Positions 1 to 11,688 are shown, numbered from the stretch's first letter. The stretch: 64,000 nucleotides of DNA from Rutidosis leptorrhynchoides (GCF_046630445.1 NC_092336.1:507643001-507707000); one strand, 5' to 3'. A program made the numbers and translations. Notes: generated from the letters alone by a model not told the origin.

Positions 1-239
1 TTTATGTGGGCATTTAAGATTTGGATCCTCGAGGCATACCGTCGTACCATTAAGAGTTTTGCAACCAAAACTGACAAGGATGGAGTACCAAGAGCTTTAT
101 TTTGGAAGCGTTCATCTGCTGAAACCTTTACAGTGTCTGACTACCTAAAGCTTTTACATATAATGGTTAGTTAATGAAACCAAGAGCTTTTTATATAGTA
201 TATATACAGCAGTTTATGTTTGATCTGATCAGTTTTGTG

Positions 240-470
240 TATCGCAAGAGGACGCAAGATACACCTTGCGTCCTTGCGTCCGACGCAAGAATGTGCTTGC
301 GTCCTTGCGTGTGGTCCCTAGGTTATACTTGTTTCAGGCGCAAGAATCATTCTTGCGTCCTTGCGTGTGTCGCAAGTTTACACTTGCGTTCTTGCGTCCG
401 GACGCAAAATAAACTTTGCGTGCTTGTGTCTAGACGCAAAATGATTTTTGCGTGCTTGCGTCCTTTTATA
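240..470. repeat. CGCAAG/CTTGCG hairpin repeat array in intron 1
   Basis: About eight short inverted repeats of the type GACGCAAG-(6 nt)-CTTGCGTC follow one another, with extra CTTGCGTC copies between them. Loops differ (atacac, aatgtg, ttac, ataaac), and one variant family has GACGCAAA/TTTGCGT arms. The array lies wholly inside intron 1 (166-575). The same motif recurs at 3516-3650, 3850-3910 and 4745-4880. Confidence 0.8.
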
Positions 471-821
471 TTTACTAATATAAGTTCATTTCATGATGAT
501 TGTCCGAAGAAAAAAAGACCTTTTCGTTCTCTGCAGCCATCTGAGATAGAGAGAGCTTGTCAATGATGGATCCAGAGTTCCTCTTACTTTCAAGGAGAGG
601 TTGTTGAAGACGAGGAAAATACGCAAGATGATAATCTAGTTGATGAGGAGTTGGGTGGAAGTTTGAAGGAATTATTGCAGGAGGAGTCATGTAACACCCC
701 GTTTTTCCCCGTACATGATTTATAAGTGTATTGTGTATGTACGATAGGCGTATGAAGGGTTCGGGACATGTTCGGGTGTTAAAGTCTTGTACGCGAGAGA
801 AGGGCTCAGGTCGAGCTTTGT

Positions 822-1036
822 GTCGCGGCGCGACAAAGGAGGCCGCGGCGCGGCAATGAACTGAAGTTGAGATCAGAAGTACGACAAAGAATGATCCCAG
901 ACCCAGTTATAGGTCGCGGCGCGACAAAGAGGGCCGCGGCGCGGCGTTTCGAAGAAATCCAGACCAGAAGTTCGTTTAAAAGTGATCCCAGTTCAAGGCA
1001 ATCGTCGCGGCGCGACGAATTAGGCCGCGGCGCGGC
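822..1036. repeat. Three 91-bp repeats, each with a pair of GC-rich palindromes
   Basis: GTCGCGGCGCGAC occurs at 822-834, 913-925 and 1004-1016. GCCGCGGCGCGGC occurs at 842-854, 933-945 and 1024-1036. Each is a perfect 6+1+6 palindrome. The two members of a pair are always offset by 20 bp and the pairs by 91 bp. The sequence between pairs is only loosely similar, whereas the palindromes are identical. Confidence 0.92.
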
Positions 1037-2060
1037 AAATGGTGCGAACTGGCACCAGATTCTTGTAAATTTAAATGAAGTTCAAGGGCAAATTGGTCAT
1101 TTCACGATTGAGCCAGATGGGGATCTAAAATCTGGTCCACCCATTTCATTTCTTATTTTCTTTTTCCTTTTCTTTCATTTTCTCTCAAGAAACTCAAATA
1201 CCCCAAGTGTTTCAAGTGGGATTTTGGAAAGGAAGAAGCGGGTTTTGATCTTTGGCGTAGTTGACAAGTGTGTTCTCCTCGTTCTTAGCTACACGGTGAT
1301 ACTAGTGGTAAGCTCTAACTCCGAAATTCATTTTCGTGTTCATCATTCAAGTTTAGGGCTTTTGATTGTATGATTCATAGGTGAAACCCATTTAGTTGTT
1401 AATTGAAGGTTAACACCAAGATTCGGGTTTATTGTTGTTAATGTCGGGTTTTGGGTTTGGTGTGCAAGTTTATGCTTGTAAGACTTGTAAATGGTGTATA
1501 ATCACTAGTATTAGTGATTATTGAGGTTTTGGGGACATTTAGGGTTCTTGGAGTTGACTAATTTTGACTAGAGCCAAAATTAGGGTTTGGTGATGATTTT
1601 GGCCCGATTGTTGATTTATTAAGGTTTATAAACTTAAAATGGATTTAGTTGAAGTATTAAACCGAGCTAAATGTGTTTTGGTGTCAAGACTTGTAAACGG
1701 TGAGATTTTGACTTGAGTTTAGGTCAAAATGGGTTTTTGTGTAATTGATGCAAGTAATATGTTTTGATGTTGAAACATTGTGTAAAATATGGTGTTAGAA
1801 CATAATCACTAGTTGATTGTGATTATGGGTGTTTTGGGCGAGATTTGACTTAGTCAAATTGGAAGTAAGTGCAAATGGGTTAATATTGCACTTATTGGTG
1901 TTTTGGGTATAAGCTAGAATGTTTAGCTTATTTGTTTGTAAATTACTTAGGTGATTTGCATTTGGACGATTTGGAGCTCAAGCGGGATTGCTTTTCAAGT
2001 AATCGAAGTGAGTGGAATATTTATACGCTTATGTATATAATTTGGTTGCTTGCGTGCGAC

Positions 2061-2805
2061 GTGGTAAGTGACATCCGTTAGGATTCACTTTTCGTGGACC
2101 ACATTTGAGTTGGGAAAATATAGTGAGTGATATCCGTGTGGATAGCTCTTCGTTGGCTATATTCGTTTTGTGTATGTGGCGAGTGATAAATGTTTGACCT
2201 ATCGCTCTTTGTCGGCCACGTGTGTATGTGTGTGTTTGGAATGTGGGGAGTGATTTCCGTAAGGAATGACTCTTTGACGACCACAAATGGAGGTGAGGCA
2301 TGTGACGAGTGATAAATGTTTGACCTATCGCTCTTCGTCGGTTACATGTTAGTATTGGTTATGTAGCGAGTGATTAATGTTTGATCTATCACTCTTCGTT
2401 GGCTACATGTGTGCGTTTGGATATGTGACGAGTGGTTAATGTTTGACCTATCACTCTTCGTCGGTCACATGTGTATATTTTGTTTTGTGGCGAGTGATTA
2501 ACGTTTGACCTATCGCTCTTTGTCGGCCACATGTGTGTATGGGTAAGTGGTGAGTGTTATTCGTTTAGGGATTCGCTCTTCGTTGGCCACTTATCGTGGG
2601 ATGGTAAGCGGTTTCGCTTTTCGTCGGCCATCCTTGTGATTGAGGTAAGTGTTAACGTTTCGGTTGCACTTTTCGTCGGCCTCATGGTGCGTAGTGGTGA
2701 GTGGTTAACGTATTTGACCTACCGCTCTTCGTCGACCACGTACGTGTTGCGATGGATGGTGAGTGGTTAACGTATTTGACCTACCGCTCTTCGTCGGCCA
2801 CCATC
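2061..2805 (+). repeat. Tandem array of about 13 hairpin-forming units
   Basis: Units of 35-52 nt each have a basal stem, an inner stem of the GAGTGAT/ATCRCTC type, and a conserved 3'-side bulge near TTCGTCGG. Units are at 2061-2102, 2117-2163, 2174-2221, 2242-2285, 2299-2348, 2361-2408, 2423-2470, 2486-2531, 2543-2594, 2599-2633, 2641-2684, 2694-2739 and 2755-2805. Basal stems differ between units but pair within each: for example AATATAG/CTATATT, ATGTAGC/GCTACAT, TAAGTGG/CCACTTA and GGATGG/CCATCC. Confidence 0.88.
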
Positions 2806-3515
2806 GAGTCGAATGTCGACATTGTGTATATTGGGTTGTGTATGTTCTACTAGCATTGTACGTATGATTATTCGTGTATTCGTTTATTCGTTTATTGTGG
2901 TATGCTAATGATATTGTGTTGTTGTGTAGGTGTATGCAAGTAATTGGATTATGTATGTATGCGTATAAGTATTGCATTCACTAAGCATTAGCTTACCCTC
3001 TCGTTGTTTACATTTTTATAGGTTCGCATGCTTGGCGGCTCGGGTAAGCTTGGGGATTAGAGATCTTGGCTAGGTTGCTTTAGAAGATCTTGCTTTTGGA
3101 CTCGATTAGGATTTGGGTAGCGTAGTCCCAAATCACCATGCTCGGGTTATGTTTTAAATAACATATTATTGTATTAAGGAGTTTAAATTATTAATGTATG
3201 TTTTAAGTTCGTTGAACTTACTTCGGTAACAAAAATGTTTTGGGAATTGTGTATTGGGACCTAAAGTATTATTTAACGCGTATTAAAAGGAAAAATTTTT
3301 ATGGGCCAGTTTTAATACGGGTTGGGTTGTTTCAAGTCAGAGAAGACCTCGGACCCTCATCCAACACAGAAAGCCAACAATTTGCAGGAATTATTGCGTA
3401 TGGTTAATGTGTTGACTAAGCGGCTGGATGATCAAGAAAAGGAATTGGCTGATTGTAAAAAGAAGCTTGATGATCATGAAAAATGTTTAATGGACCAGGA
3501 ACACCATCAGGTAAA

Positions 3516-3650
3516 TAGGCGCAAGGTTGTTTTGCGACCTTGCGTCTTGCTTGTAATATAGGCGCAAGGTTTTCCTTGCGTCCTTGCGCCTAAGGCTATC
3601 TCAGATGCAATGAACTTTTTGCGACCTTGCGTCTTGCTTCTCGACTTATT
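3516..3650. repeat. CGCAAG repeats in the next intron of the MULE gene
   Basis: The intron 3511-3672 (CAG|GTAAAT to TTATAG) is largely made of CGCAAGG, TTGCGTCC and TTGCGACC motifs. They are the same family as the 240-470 array but shorter and less regular. Confidence 0.75.
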
Positions 3651-3860
3651 TTTTGCGTTTTGTTAATTATAGTATGTTGATAATGAGGATGCATGTGTGG
3701 ATCCTCGATCTTTCTCTGACAATGATACATCTCCGAGGGTTGTTAGACGTGGGAAAAGAGAAAGAAGGCCCACTCATGTTTTAAACTCCCCTTTCACAAC
3801 ACCGGGCTACAGAAAACCATTGGAGAAGGTATGTCTTTAACATTCACCAGGCGCAAGGTT

Positions 3861-4532
3861 TTATTTGCGTCCTTGCGTGTCATGTTTAAATGACCTTGCG
3901 TTTTGCATTTCTCTGTCATTTTCTTCCTCCGAAGAACTAGACGCGACAACTGATTCAAAAGGGTGATCTGTTTTTTTAATTTTACATACGTTCTCAACTC
4001 CATAGTTGAAGAAATCAAACTCTTCTGTGTTTGGAGGTGGTACTTCAGGTCGTGCTTCTTCCAAATTGGGTGTCTGCAGGTTTGTTTGGGCCTCGTTTGT
4101 TGGTAGGTTTTGTTGGACATCGTGTGTTGGTAGGTTTTGATGGACATTGTGTATTGGTAGGATTTGCACTGACTGTAAGTTTTCTGGGAGTTGATGCATT
4201 GTAACTTTGTCGACAATGTAAATATTAATAGGAGCATTTGATATTGCATGTTGTAGAAAATCACGAAAGTCTTCATAATCATCAGTAATATCAAAAACAA
4301 GATTATCGACAACATATCTCATTGAAACAGGAGCATTAGGTGGCAAATTAATTTTTCTAAGAATATTTTTTAACAATATTCTTCGAGTAATTGGTTTTTG
4401 GGGAGCAACTGGGAGTTTTAATCGTGTTCTAAAACAAGCTAGAGGCAAATACATAGGTAAGTTATTAATAAATTGAAAAGAACCACCACAACATATATGA
4501 ATAACAAAGGTTTCATTATCACTAAAACTCAT
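3861..4532 (-). pseudogene. MULE transposase N-terminal fragment
   Basis: This is a 223-codon open frame starting at an ATG on the minus strand. The N-terminus (FVIHICCGGSFQF) and the following basic stretch, then an acidic segment (LVFDITDDYEDFRDFL) and a hydrophobic strand (NIYIVDK), resemble the PB1-like N-terminal region of plant MuDR/MULE transposases. The rest is low-complexity (NLPTHDVQQNLPT repeats) and acidic. The zinc-binding, DDE and SWIM domains are missing, because the frame runs into the convergent gene to its left. The last ~20 codons overlap a CGCAAG repeat and are probably intron (AAG|GTCATT). It is a truncated, non-functional transposase gene; a hypothetical protein is the alternative. 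Confidence 0.5.
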
Positions 4533-4744
4533 TATTTAAAACAACTAGAGAAAAATGGTAGAAAGTTACCTTAATGACGCTTGAAATTATATGATTTATG
4601 TGGAAATTAAGGAAATGAAGTGAAAATGAAGCTGGTAATATGTAGTTCCATGTATAATAACAAAGAAAGAAATAAAAAGTTATCCGTAATAGTACAAAAA
4701 TCGTACAAAATCTTATCCACGAAATCATGGAAATCTTATCGGGA

Positions 4745-4880
4745 TAAGACGCAAGACGCAAGACGCAAAGGCGCAAGTCGCAAGACGCAATACGCAAGGA
4801 CGCAAGTCTGTTTGTTGCGTTTGGCAGTAACGCAAGGTCGCATGGTCGCAAGGACGCAAGGAGTCTTGCGCCTTGCGAGG
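4745..4880. repeat. CGCAAG repeats upstream of the transposase fragment
   Basis: A dense run of GACGCAAG, CGCAAGG and CTTGCGCC motifs lies 210-350 nt upstream of the minus-strand ATG. It is the fourth cluster of this repeat family in the element. Confidence 0.8.
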
Positions 4881-4955
4881 GCAAATTGTCAAACTTTTTT
4901 TTTTAGGGCTGTCAGTCAACAAGCTTAAAAAAATGGGTATTTTGGTGATAATCCC
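4881..4955. mobile_element. Probable right terminus of the MULE
   Basis: Read inward from 4955 on the minus strand, the sequence starts GGGATTATCACCAAAATACC, a MULE-like terminal sequence. The left terminus lies outside the window, so neither the TIR nor a 9-bp target duplication can be checked. Confidence 0.35.
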
Positions 4956-6677
4956 TTAAATATTTTATTCATGTTGCACTTTGATTAGGTAAATCTACTC
5001 AGTTTATAGCGTTCATTCTAAATAATTATCAAACAGCTTATTTTCATTCAGAACAAACTTTATTCAGAGGCTTTGAATCATTCAGATTCTGAACCATTCG
5101 GCGCTAAATCATTCAGTTTTATCAAACGCATCCTTAATCTAAATAACAATAACAATAAATAAATCATTTTAGTTCTAATTATGTCATTTTTATAATTTAA
5201 AATTTAACTTATACGAAGTATCAGTTACTCAATCTAATGACATTAAATTAAGTTGAAAAGAACAATTTTTATGAGAAAAACGAATTATTTTAGTTCTAAT
5301 TATTTGATTACAATATATAGACAAAGTAAATGGCTCGATATGTGGTTTTTTTTAGTGATTAGGACAATTGTGTAATGTTTGCTTCTAAATCCATTAGTAC
5401 CTTAATTTAAGGTATAATCTTTCTGTAAAGTAACGATGTTTAACTTCGAGAATAATTTTGAGATGAATAATTGAACGCCAAACTAAGCAACTTTGCTACA
5501 AATATTAATTGAGGGTCTTTTGGTGATGAGATTATTACCAAAGCGCCATTGATCTAATAGTATCGTTGTTACTCTTTCAATTAGGAGGTTGATGGTTCAA
5601 CAACTGTTGTAGACTTATTTTGTGATTTATTGTAAATATTCGTTTAATGAAAGTGTGAGTTTGTCTTTAGAAAAATGTTTATGAGATTATTGATTATCGT
5701 GTAAAGTTGGAAATATTTTTGTTAAAAAATACAATTTTGATAAAGAAGGTTAATATTGTACTTTTAGACACACAACGTCACCACATGAGAAAGCTTATTC
5801 GGTGATCGAGTGAAAACGTTGAGAAGTTGATCATATGTACTGAAATGGAACTTCAGTTTTGTCGTGTCAAGTTATGAACATTGCCGTCTAGCACTCTTCA
5901 TAACCTTTCACTTTACATAAAGGATCAAACCAAATACATTTACAAACTTAAGGACTAAACATGTATATCCAAGCATATTATAAGGACTCTTTCAATTTCA
6001 ATACTTTTATTTAACGTTTTTTTTTCTTTTTACATTTTTTAAATTTCAAAAACACAAACAGATGTAGAAATGAAACCCCCGCTAACTTTCCGCTCTTTCC
6101 ATAAACAAAAACACAATCAATAATAATCTGATCATTAATCATTTTCCTTCCACGTCATTCTCCGTTCACAATTCATCACTCGCCGGAGTAAATTCCATCG
6201 TTCATCGGTGAAATCTTCAAATTCTAGTGGAATTACGTCATCACGTTTAAATAACGTTAGGCAATTTGATTGATTATGTCACTCGATCGATCAGGTTTTC
6301 AATCGTGTATAAACCCTAAGTGAAACTAATTTTCGTTATATAAATGATAATCGTTATGAAGTAACTTCAGTTCATAAAAATTAAATATTAAAGTATTATC
6401 TAAGAAATTAATTGTAATTGTTTTCACTTCAACATTGAATTTTGATTTGTTAACAAATACTGCATCTCTGCATGTTTGATGAAGGAGAAAAGGTTATTTT
6501 ATTTATTTATTACTATTATTATTATTATTATTTTGAGCAAAAATATCTAAACACAGAGTGGTTAGTATGGCTATGTGTTGTTTACTTTAATGCTGTAATC
6601 ACTGTTATATTCTTAGTTATATTCGCTTAATCTAAGACAACTGATCAGTGCGATTACGTTAATAATCAGTGAATCGC
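4956..6677 (+). promoter_or_regulatory. AT-rich intergenic DNA and the 5' region of the MAP65 gene
   Basis: No coding region is seen. The segment 6060-6300 changes to C/T-rich leader-like sequence (about 6160-6250). A possible 5'UTR intron starts at 6294 (CAG|GTTTTC). One AACGG core, the core of mitosis-specific activator elements, lies on the minus strand at 6162-6166; a single copy is weak evidence. No clear TATA box can be assigned. Confidence 0.3.
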
Positions 6678-9600
6678 ATGGGGACAAACTGCGTTTCTCT
6701 CATAAATGAGCTTCAGGTTTGATTAATATTTCTTAGACTATTTTTATAAACCTTTCTGCAATAGTTTTTTCAGAACCGTGCTTATAGTTTTGTGTTGAAC
6801 TAGAAAATATGGAATGAAGTAGGAGAGCCTGAAAAAAATAGAGATAAGATGCTTTTTGATTTGGAACAAGAGTGTTTGGAGGCATATCGAAAGAAAGTGG
6901 ATCAGGCGAGTCGTTTTAGATCTCAACTTCGCCAAGCTGTTGCTGACTCAGAATCAAAGCTTGCACATATATGTGCTTCGTTGGGAGAGCAATCTTTACC
7001 TATGAAACAGGTGTCTAAAACTGACGTTTTCGTTACCATTTAGCCAATTAGTTTGCTAAACGAATTGCTTTGTTTGGTAAACGTGTATAGGCTAAGCCAA
7101 TTAATTTGAAGAAAGAGCTTTCGACCATTTTGCCACAACTAGAAATGCTGCAGAAGAAGAAAAGTGAAAGGATGATTCAGTTTAAAGAAATTCAAGATCA
7201 AATTCACAGTATTTCGAAGGAACTATGCGCATCCACAGAAGACAAATCATGTATTGATGAATCTGATTTGTCCTTGAGAAGACTTGAAGAATTCAAGACT
7301 GAATTGCATGCATTGGAAAAGGAAAAGGTACGTTTGAAAAAAACAACTTCCTTGTAATAGTTGATGCTAAATCCAGACTATTTAAATCAAGCACTGAAGC
7401 ACACGTTACTTAACTAATGTTCTGTGCAGAGTGATCGAATTAAACAAGTGCTAGACCATTTAAACACTCTTCAATCACTTTGTGTGGTACTTGGCATAGA
7501 TCTCAAAACCACGATTAACGAAATTAATCCCAGTCTGAACAACTCTGGAAGCAAAACGAGCATAAGTGCCGATACTTTTAACAGATTGTCAAATGCAGTC
7601 AGTAGGTTGCGTGAGATCAAGATACAGAGATTGCAAAAGGTTAACGCTGTGGCCAAATTGAGAATACTATTTCTATAATTTCTATAACTTGTTTGTGTTT
7701 TAGATTTTTAACCTTGGTCGGTGCTTTCAGGTTCAAGACCTTGCAACAACCATGGTGCAGCTCTGGAATTTGATGGACATATCAAATGATGAGCAACTAC
7801 CTTTTCATAATGTCACACGTTATATAGCCGCCTCAGAGAACGAAGTTACTGAACCCAATTTTCTCTCTTTGGAGTCTATTAAATCCGTGAGTAGATTTAA
7901 TTGCCATAAGAATATCTGTCTATAAATTTATCGTATATTGTTGTTTATGGCATTTGTTTAATAATGATGACGTTTATTTTCAAGACTGAGACAGAGATTT
8001 CCAGACTGCAACAGATGAAGGCGAATAAGATAATGGAAGTGCTACTGAAGAAAAGGGCTGACTTGGAACAAATTTGCAAACAGGCTCATATGCCTACTCT
8101 AGTGCATGGAGAATTTGATTTGGATGTCGAAAAATTAGAATCTGGTAATACTGTTAGCATGAAATGCAATTAAGTGCTAAGCACATCCAGCAAAAAAGAA
8201 GTTACACAAACAGAAGACATATAGTTTGACTGAATCAAACCTTAAAGGAAGGCACTCCCCTTTGTTGCCTTCTATATATACATTTAGTCATCAGAGATTA
8301 TTTATAATTGATTGAAAATGTTACTTAATTCTAAACAATATTATATATATGAATGCACAAGGTAAACTTTTCTTCAAGCACTTTACTTTATCTAAATTTT
8401 GTTACCTGTTTCAAGATTTCATTTTCTTTAAGATTTTATTTTTTCTAATCTTATTTGACAATACAAAGTGACCAACCGTTTTACAATGTGATTTGGGTAA
8501 TTTCGTTACGATCTCTTAATTAAATGACATCCTTATCTTTTTCAGGTGCAGTTGACCCTTTGTACTTGCTAGAACAAGTTGAACATCATATTTCAAATGC
8601 AAAGGAGGAAGCTTTCAGCAGAAAAGACATACTTGATAAGATCGATAAGTGGTTAGCCGCATGTGAAGAAGAAACGTGGCTAGAAGAGTACAATATGGTA
8701 TATTCTCATTTAGTTAAACTGTTCCTGACGTATATCTCCTCATGCTCGTCTGTTTAACCGCAGGATCAAAATCGGTACAATGCTGGAAAAGGTACCCATC
8801 TCCTGTTAAAGCGTGCAGAGAAAGCTCGAATGCTGGTTAACAAAATTCCTGGTATGGATCTAACTGCGCTTATCTTCTGTTTGGGATAGGGTGTTACATT
8901 TAATTACTAAAATGCTAGTCTCTTTTGGTTAATTTAAATTCATTCGAAGTAAATGGATGTGTTGATTCAGTCATAACTTTATTTTGCTGAAAGATTTTTC
9001 AGACATTTGGAAATGGTTGAACAATATATAATATGAAGTTCTTCAAATTTTGGTATCTAGTATTCTACTTAAAAGATGACCTTATTTGTTTCTTCTGCAT
9101 TATATGGTATGATGGTCCGTCGTTATTGAACCAGCTATGGTGGAGACGTTACGTGAGAAAGCTATAGAATGGGAGCAAAATAGAGGAGTTTCATTTTCTT
9201 ATGATGATGTAAGCACTTCATCTTCAGATATATCAAAATTAGCTGTGTAATTTGATAGGGACAGGCTACGGATCAAAGTGACCTATTTTTTTAGTACATG
9301 TCGAAACGGGTTGTGCGATCCAAAACACTATTTCTTCAACCCATTCCGTTTATTAGACAGTTAGTGTGCCAAAATAATGTTATTACATTTTCTTAATAAT
9401 AATCAGCTTTTTTAAAATATTATTCTCCTTTTTTACTAGTTTCACTCGTTAGAAGTGAAGCGTAATCAACACGTTTGTAAGTAAAATGGGTTGAAATTGC
9501 CTTTATAAAAAATGGGTTGAAAGTGACAATTCTGCAGGCATCTGTTGTTATTCTGTTTATTGTGAACTCATAATTTATTGCATGTGCCTTCATTAGTTTC

Positions 9601-11052
9601 TGTTTAAATTCACATAAGTGCCATTTTTTGATTGTTTTTTTTTTTTTTTTTTTTTTTGGATAAAGACATTTTTTAATTGTTGTTTCATCATCTTCATGAT
9701 TACTAGGTTTCTTTACTCACTATGCTTGATGATTATGACATTCTAAAACACGAGAAAGAAATTGAACGCCAGAGGCAAAGGGTAACGATATATGTACGTT
9801 TGTTTTCCGCTTCTCTCATTTCAGTTTTGCTATCTAAATTTAATTTTAATATAGGATCAAAAGAAGCTTCAAGGACAATTACTAGCCGAACAAGAAGCTC
9901 GTTTTGGGTCAAAGCCAAGTCCATTAAAGAGTGCAAAAAGGCATGTTAAAGCATCAAGTATGGGTTCTAATGCTAAACGAAGTCCATTATCTGCTACAAA
10001 GCTTAATAATCCGCACGATCATTACAACAGTGGCACTCATGCAAAACTCCATACTGGTATATCTTATTTTCATACAGATTATGCTCACACCGTAATGGTT
10101 TACCTAAGAGGTGGCACTTTCAACCTAGTTATGTTTCAAACGGGTTGAACGGGAAAATTCAAACTGGTTTAATGGGAAAATTAAAATGATTAATATAATT
10201 ATATAGTTTTTGAATATCTGTAAACATATTTAACACATTATATATCATTTTCTCTAGAAAATCAGATACACAAGTGTTTTTGGGTCAACCCAATTTGAAC
10301 AAAACCGGCTTGACAAGTAAACTCGTTATCTCGTATAACCTGCTTTAGACGTGTTGCCAAACCCACCCTTGTTGCCACCTCTAGGTTACTTGATCTCCTC
10401 GGGTCGGCTCATATTTAGTTAGTTTGTATGTTTACAGGTTAAATCTCACAGCAAAAAGCCTTTAAATTGAAAAAGAAAAAAAAGATTTATATACAAAACT
10501 AAAGCACAAATGATGGTTTTCTTTTAGCATTTACATTTCCATAACGTCCGAAAATGTCTATCAGTACAACCCATAGTGATCTTTCTTGTCTATATACAAG
10601 AACTATGTTATGTATAACTAAAAGACAGATTTTTGAATGTTTTTGCAGACAAGAAAAACTTAGGCAGGTCAAATCTTTCGCATAAACAACACGAATCCTC
10701 CAAAACTGAACGTGGAAACCGTACTACACCATATAGAAAACCTCTTTCACCTGTTTCTTTATCGTTATCATCCAATGCCAACGTTAACTCTACCAAGACT
10801 CGTGACCCAAAAACCAAATTACAAAATCTAATTCCTTTAAACAAAAGTTTAATGGCTGCTACTCTTTCGAAGACGTTGTCATTTGCTGATGAAGAAAACT
10901 TGCATACCCCAAAGACAATGAAACAACCAATGCCTTCGACTCCACCAACATGTTTGATGAAAATGGCGATGATTCCTTCCACGCCGTTTGTTCCTCATGA
11001 TGCTAATGGTGTTGAGTATTCGTTTGAGGAGATACGACTTCAAGATAAGTAG
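6678..11052 (+). CDS. MAP65/Ase1/PRC1-family microtubule-associated protein, MAP65-3/-4-like
   Basis: Twelve exons give 667 codons with every splice phase consistent: 6678-6716, 6804-7010, 7091-7327, 7430-7639, 7731-7886, 7985-8144, 8546-8697, 8764-8851, 9135-9208, 9707-9781, 9855-10056, 10649-11052. All introns are GT-AG. The product should bundle antiparallel microtubules as a homodimer, in the phragmoplast if it belongs to the MAP65-3/-4 group. The N-terminal two thirds is predicted coiled coil. The conserved core follows: [10 protein letters not shown] (~377-386), NRYNAGKG (~390-397) and [12 protein letters not shown] (~405-416), the family's microtubule-binding signature. The C-terminal ~200 residues are basic, with SP/TP sites (KRSPLS, KPLSPVS, PSTPPT, PSTPFV) typical of CDK/MAPK control, and end near VEYSFEE. 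The start is the only ATG that joins in frame to exon 2. The subfamily is tentative. Confidence 0.93.
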
Positions 11053-11688
11053 TTAACTTCTTCTCGCGCATGAAACGGTTTATTAAAACTTTTGTTGTTA
11101 CTTTTTGGAAAAGATTTGGATCCATTAATAGTCCTTTGATGTTGGTGGTTAATCTGTGGGTTCTATCAATATTTGAGTGTGTTAATGAAATCCCTGATAG
11201 ACAAAACGGAAAATAAGAACATATGATTGTTGGTTGTGAAATAACCTACATGTATGTTAAATAATATGCTTTTGAAATTTTCTTTTTTCTTTTTAAGTGA
11301 TCCATAGCTTCTATTATTTTGGTATATAAAATCTTGATAATTGATTAAACCTTTTTTCTCATAAGCATACCTAAGTGCTTAATTTGGGGAGAAATGGATT
11401 GATCCGATTATTTTATCTCCGTCATTTGTGCAAACCCGATCGGAATTTGGATTTGCGATGGTGTAAAACAATCAATCGGACTAATCTACTCGATGAGATT
11501 CAGTAATTAAAATCTGAGATGATTGAACTCCGATGATGATTGGAATTAAATTTGAGATTTGTTTAGTTATATTTGAGAATAGAATTCGGCAACGTAAGTT
11601 TACGGTAAATGTCTGTGTTGTGATTTGAATAGCCAAAGGGTCTATTTATATTTATAGGTGAAAAAGTCAGTTATTGAGATGACTTACG
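11053..11688. other. 3' flank of the MAP65 gene, no gene seen
   Basis: The 3'UTR and intergenic sequence carry scattered AATAAA-like signals. No open frame of note or recognisable repeat is present. Confidence 0.5.

Larger units (their letters stand above)
690..3334 (+). mobile_element. Solo LTR, 2,645 bp, probably Ty3/gypsy
   Basis: The element starts TGTAACACCCCG and ends GGGTTGTTTCA, so it has TG...CA termini. It is flanked by a perfect 5-bp direct repeat AGTCA (685-689 and 3335-3339). No gag-pol sequence lies between the flanks, so it is a solo LTR left by LTR-LTR recombination. It sits inside an exon of the MULE-borne gene. The TGTAACACC start and the large length resemble chromoviral (Tekay-like) LTRs, but I cannot confirm the clade. 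The interior carries two unusual repeat systems, listed separately. The short ORFs inside it have no recognisable product. Confidence 0.88.
1..3828 (+). pseudogene. DUF1985/ULP1-type gene of a MULE, interrupted and truncated
   Basis: This is the downstream part of a multi-exon gene whose start lies left of the window. Exons with consistent phase-0 splice sites are 1-165, 576-689 joined to 3340-3510, and 3673-3828. Exon 1 reads like the end of a DUF1985 domain (WAFKIWILEAY). The next exon is acidic and then a charged heptad-like coiled coil (LTKRLDDQEKELADCKKKL). The last exon is basic and ends in a SPFTTPGYRKP segment, the kind of linker that precedes a C48 (ULP1) protease domain in plant MULE-carried genes. 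No protease domain follows, so the gene is truncated. A solo LTR with a 5-bp target duplication splits one exon; the reading frame is continuous on both sides of it. The family assignment rests on recalled sequence style, not a search. Confidence 0.5.

Noticed and set aside
240..470. CRISPR-like array of short repeats with spacers
   Set aside because: The repeats are 7-8 bp, inverted, unevenly spaced and in a plant intron. There are no cas genes, so it is not CRISPR.
867..1373. 168-codon ORF in the first solo LTR
   Set aside because: It crosses the palindrome repeats and LTR promoter-like sequence and has no recognisable domain. It is open by chance in GC-rich repeats.
2061..2805. CRISPR-like or satellite reading of the hairpin array
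   Set aside because: The units lie wholly inside a LTR and differ mainly in paired stem bases. The hairpin description fits better than a CRISPR or plain satellite.
4620..4928. Arg/Thr/Gln-rich ORF near the MULE end
   Set aside because: It is mostly a translation of the CGCAAG repeats.
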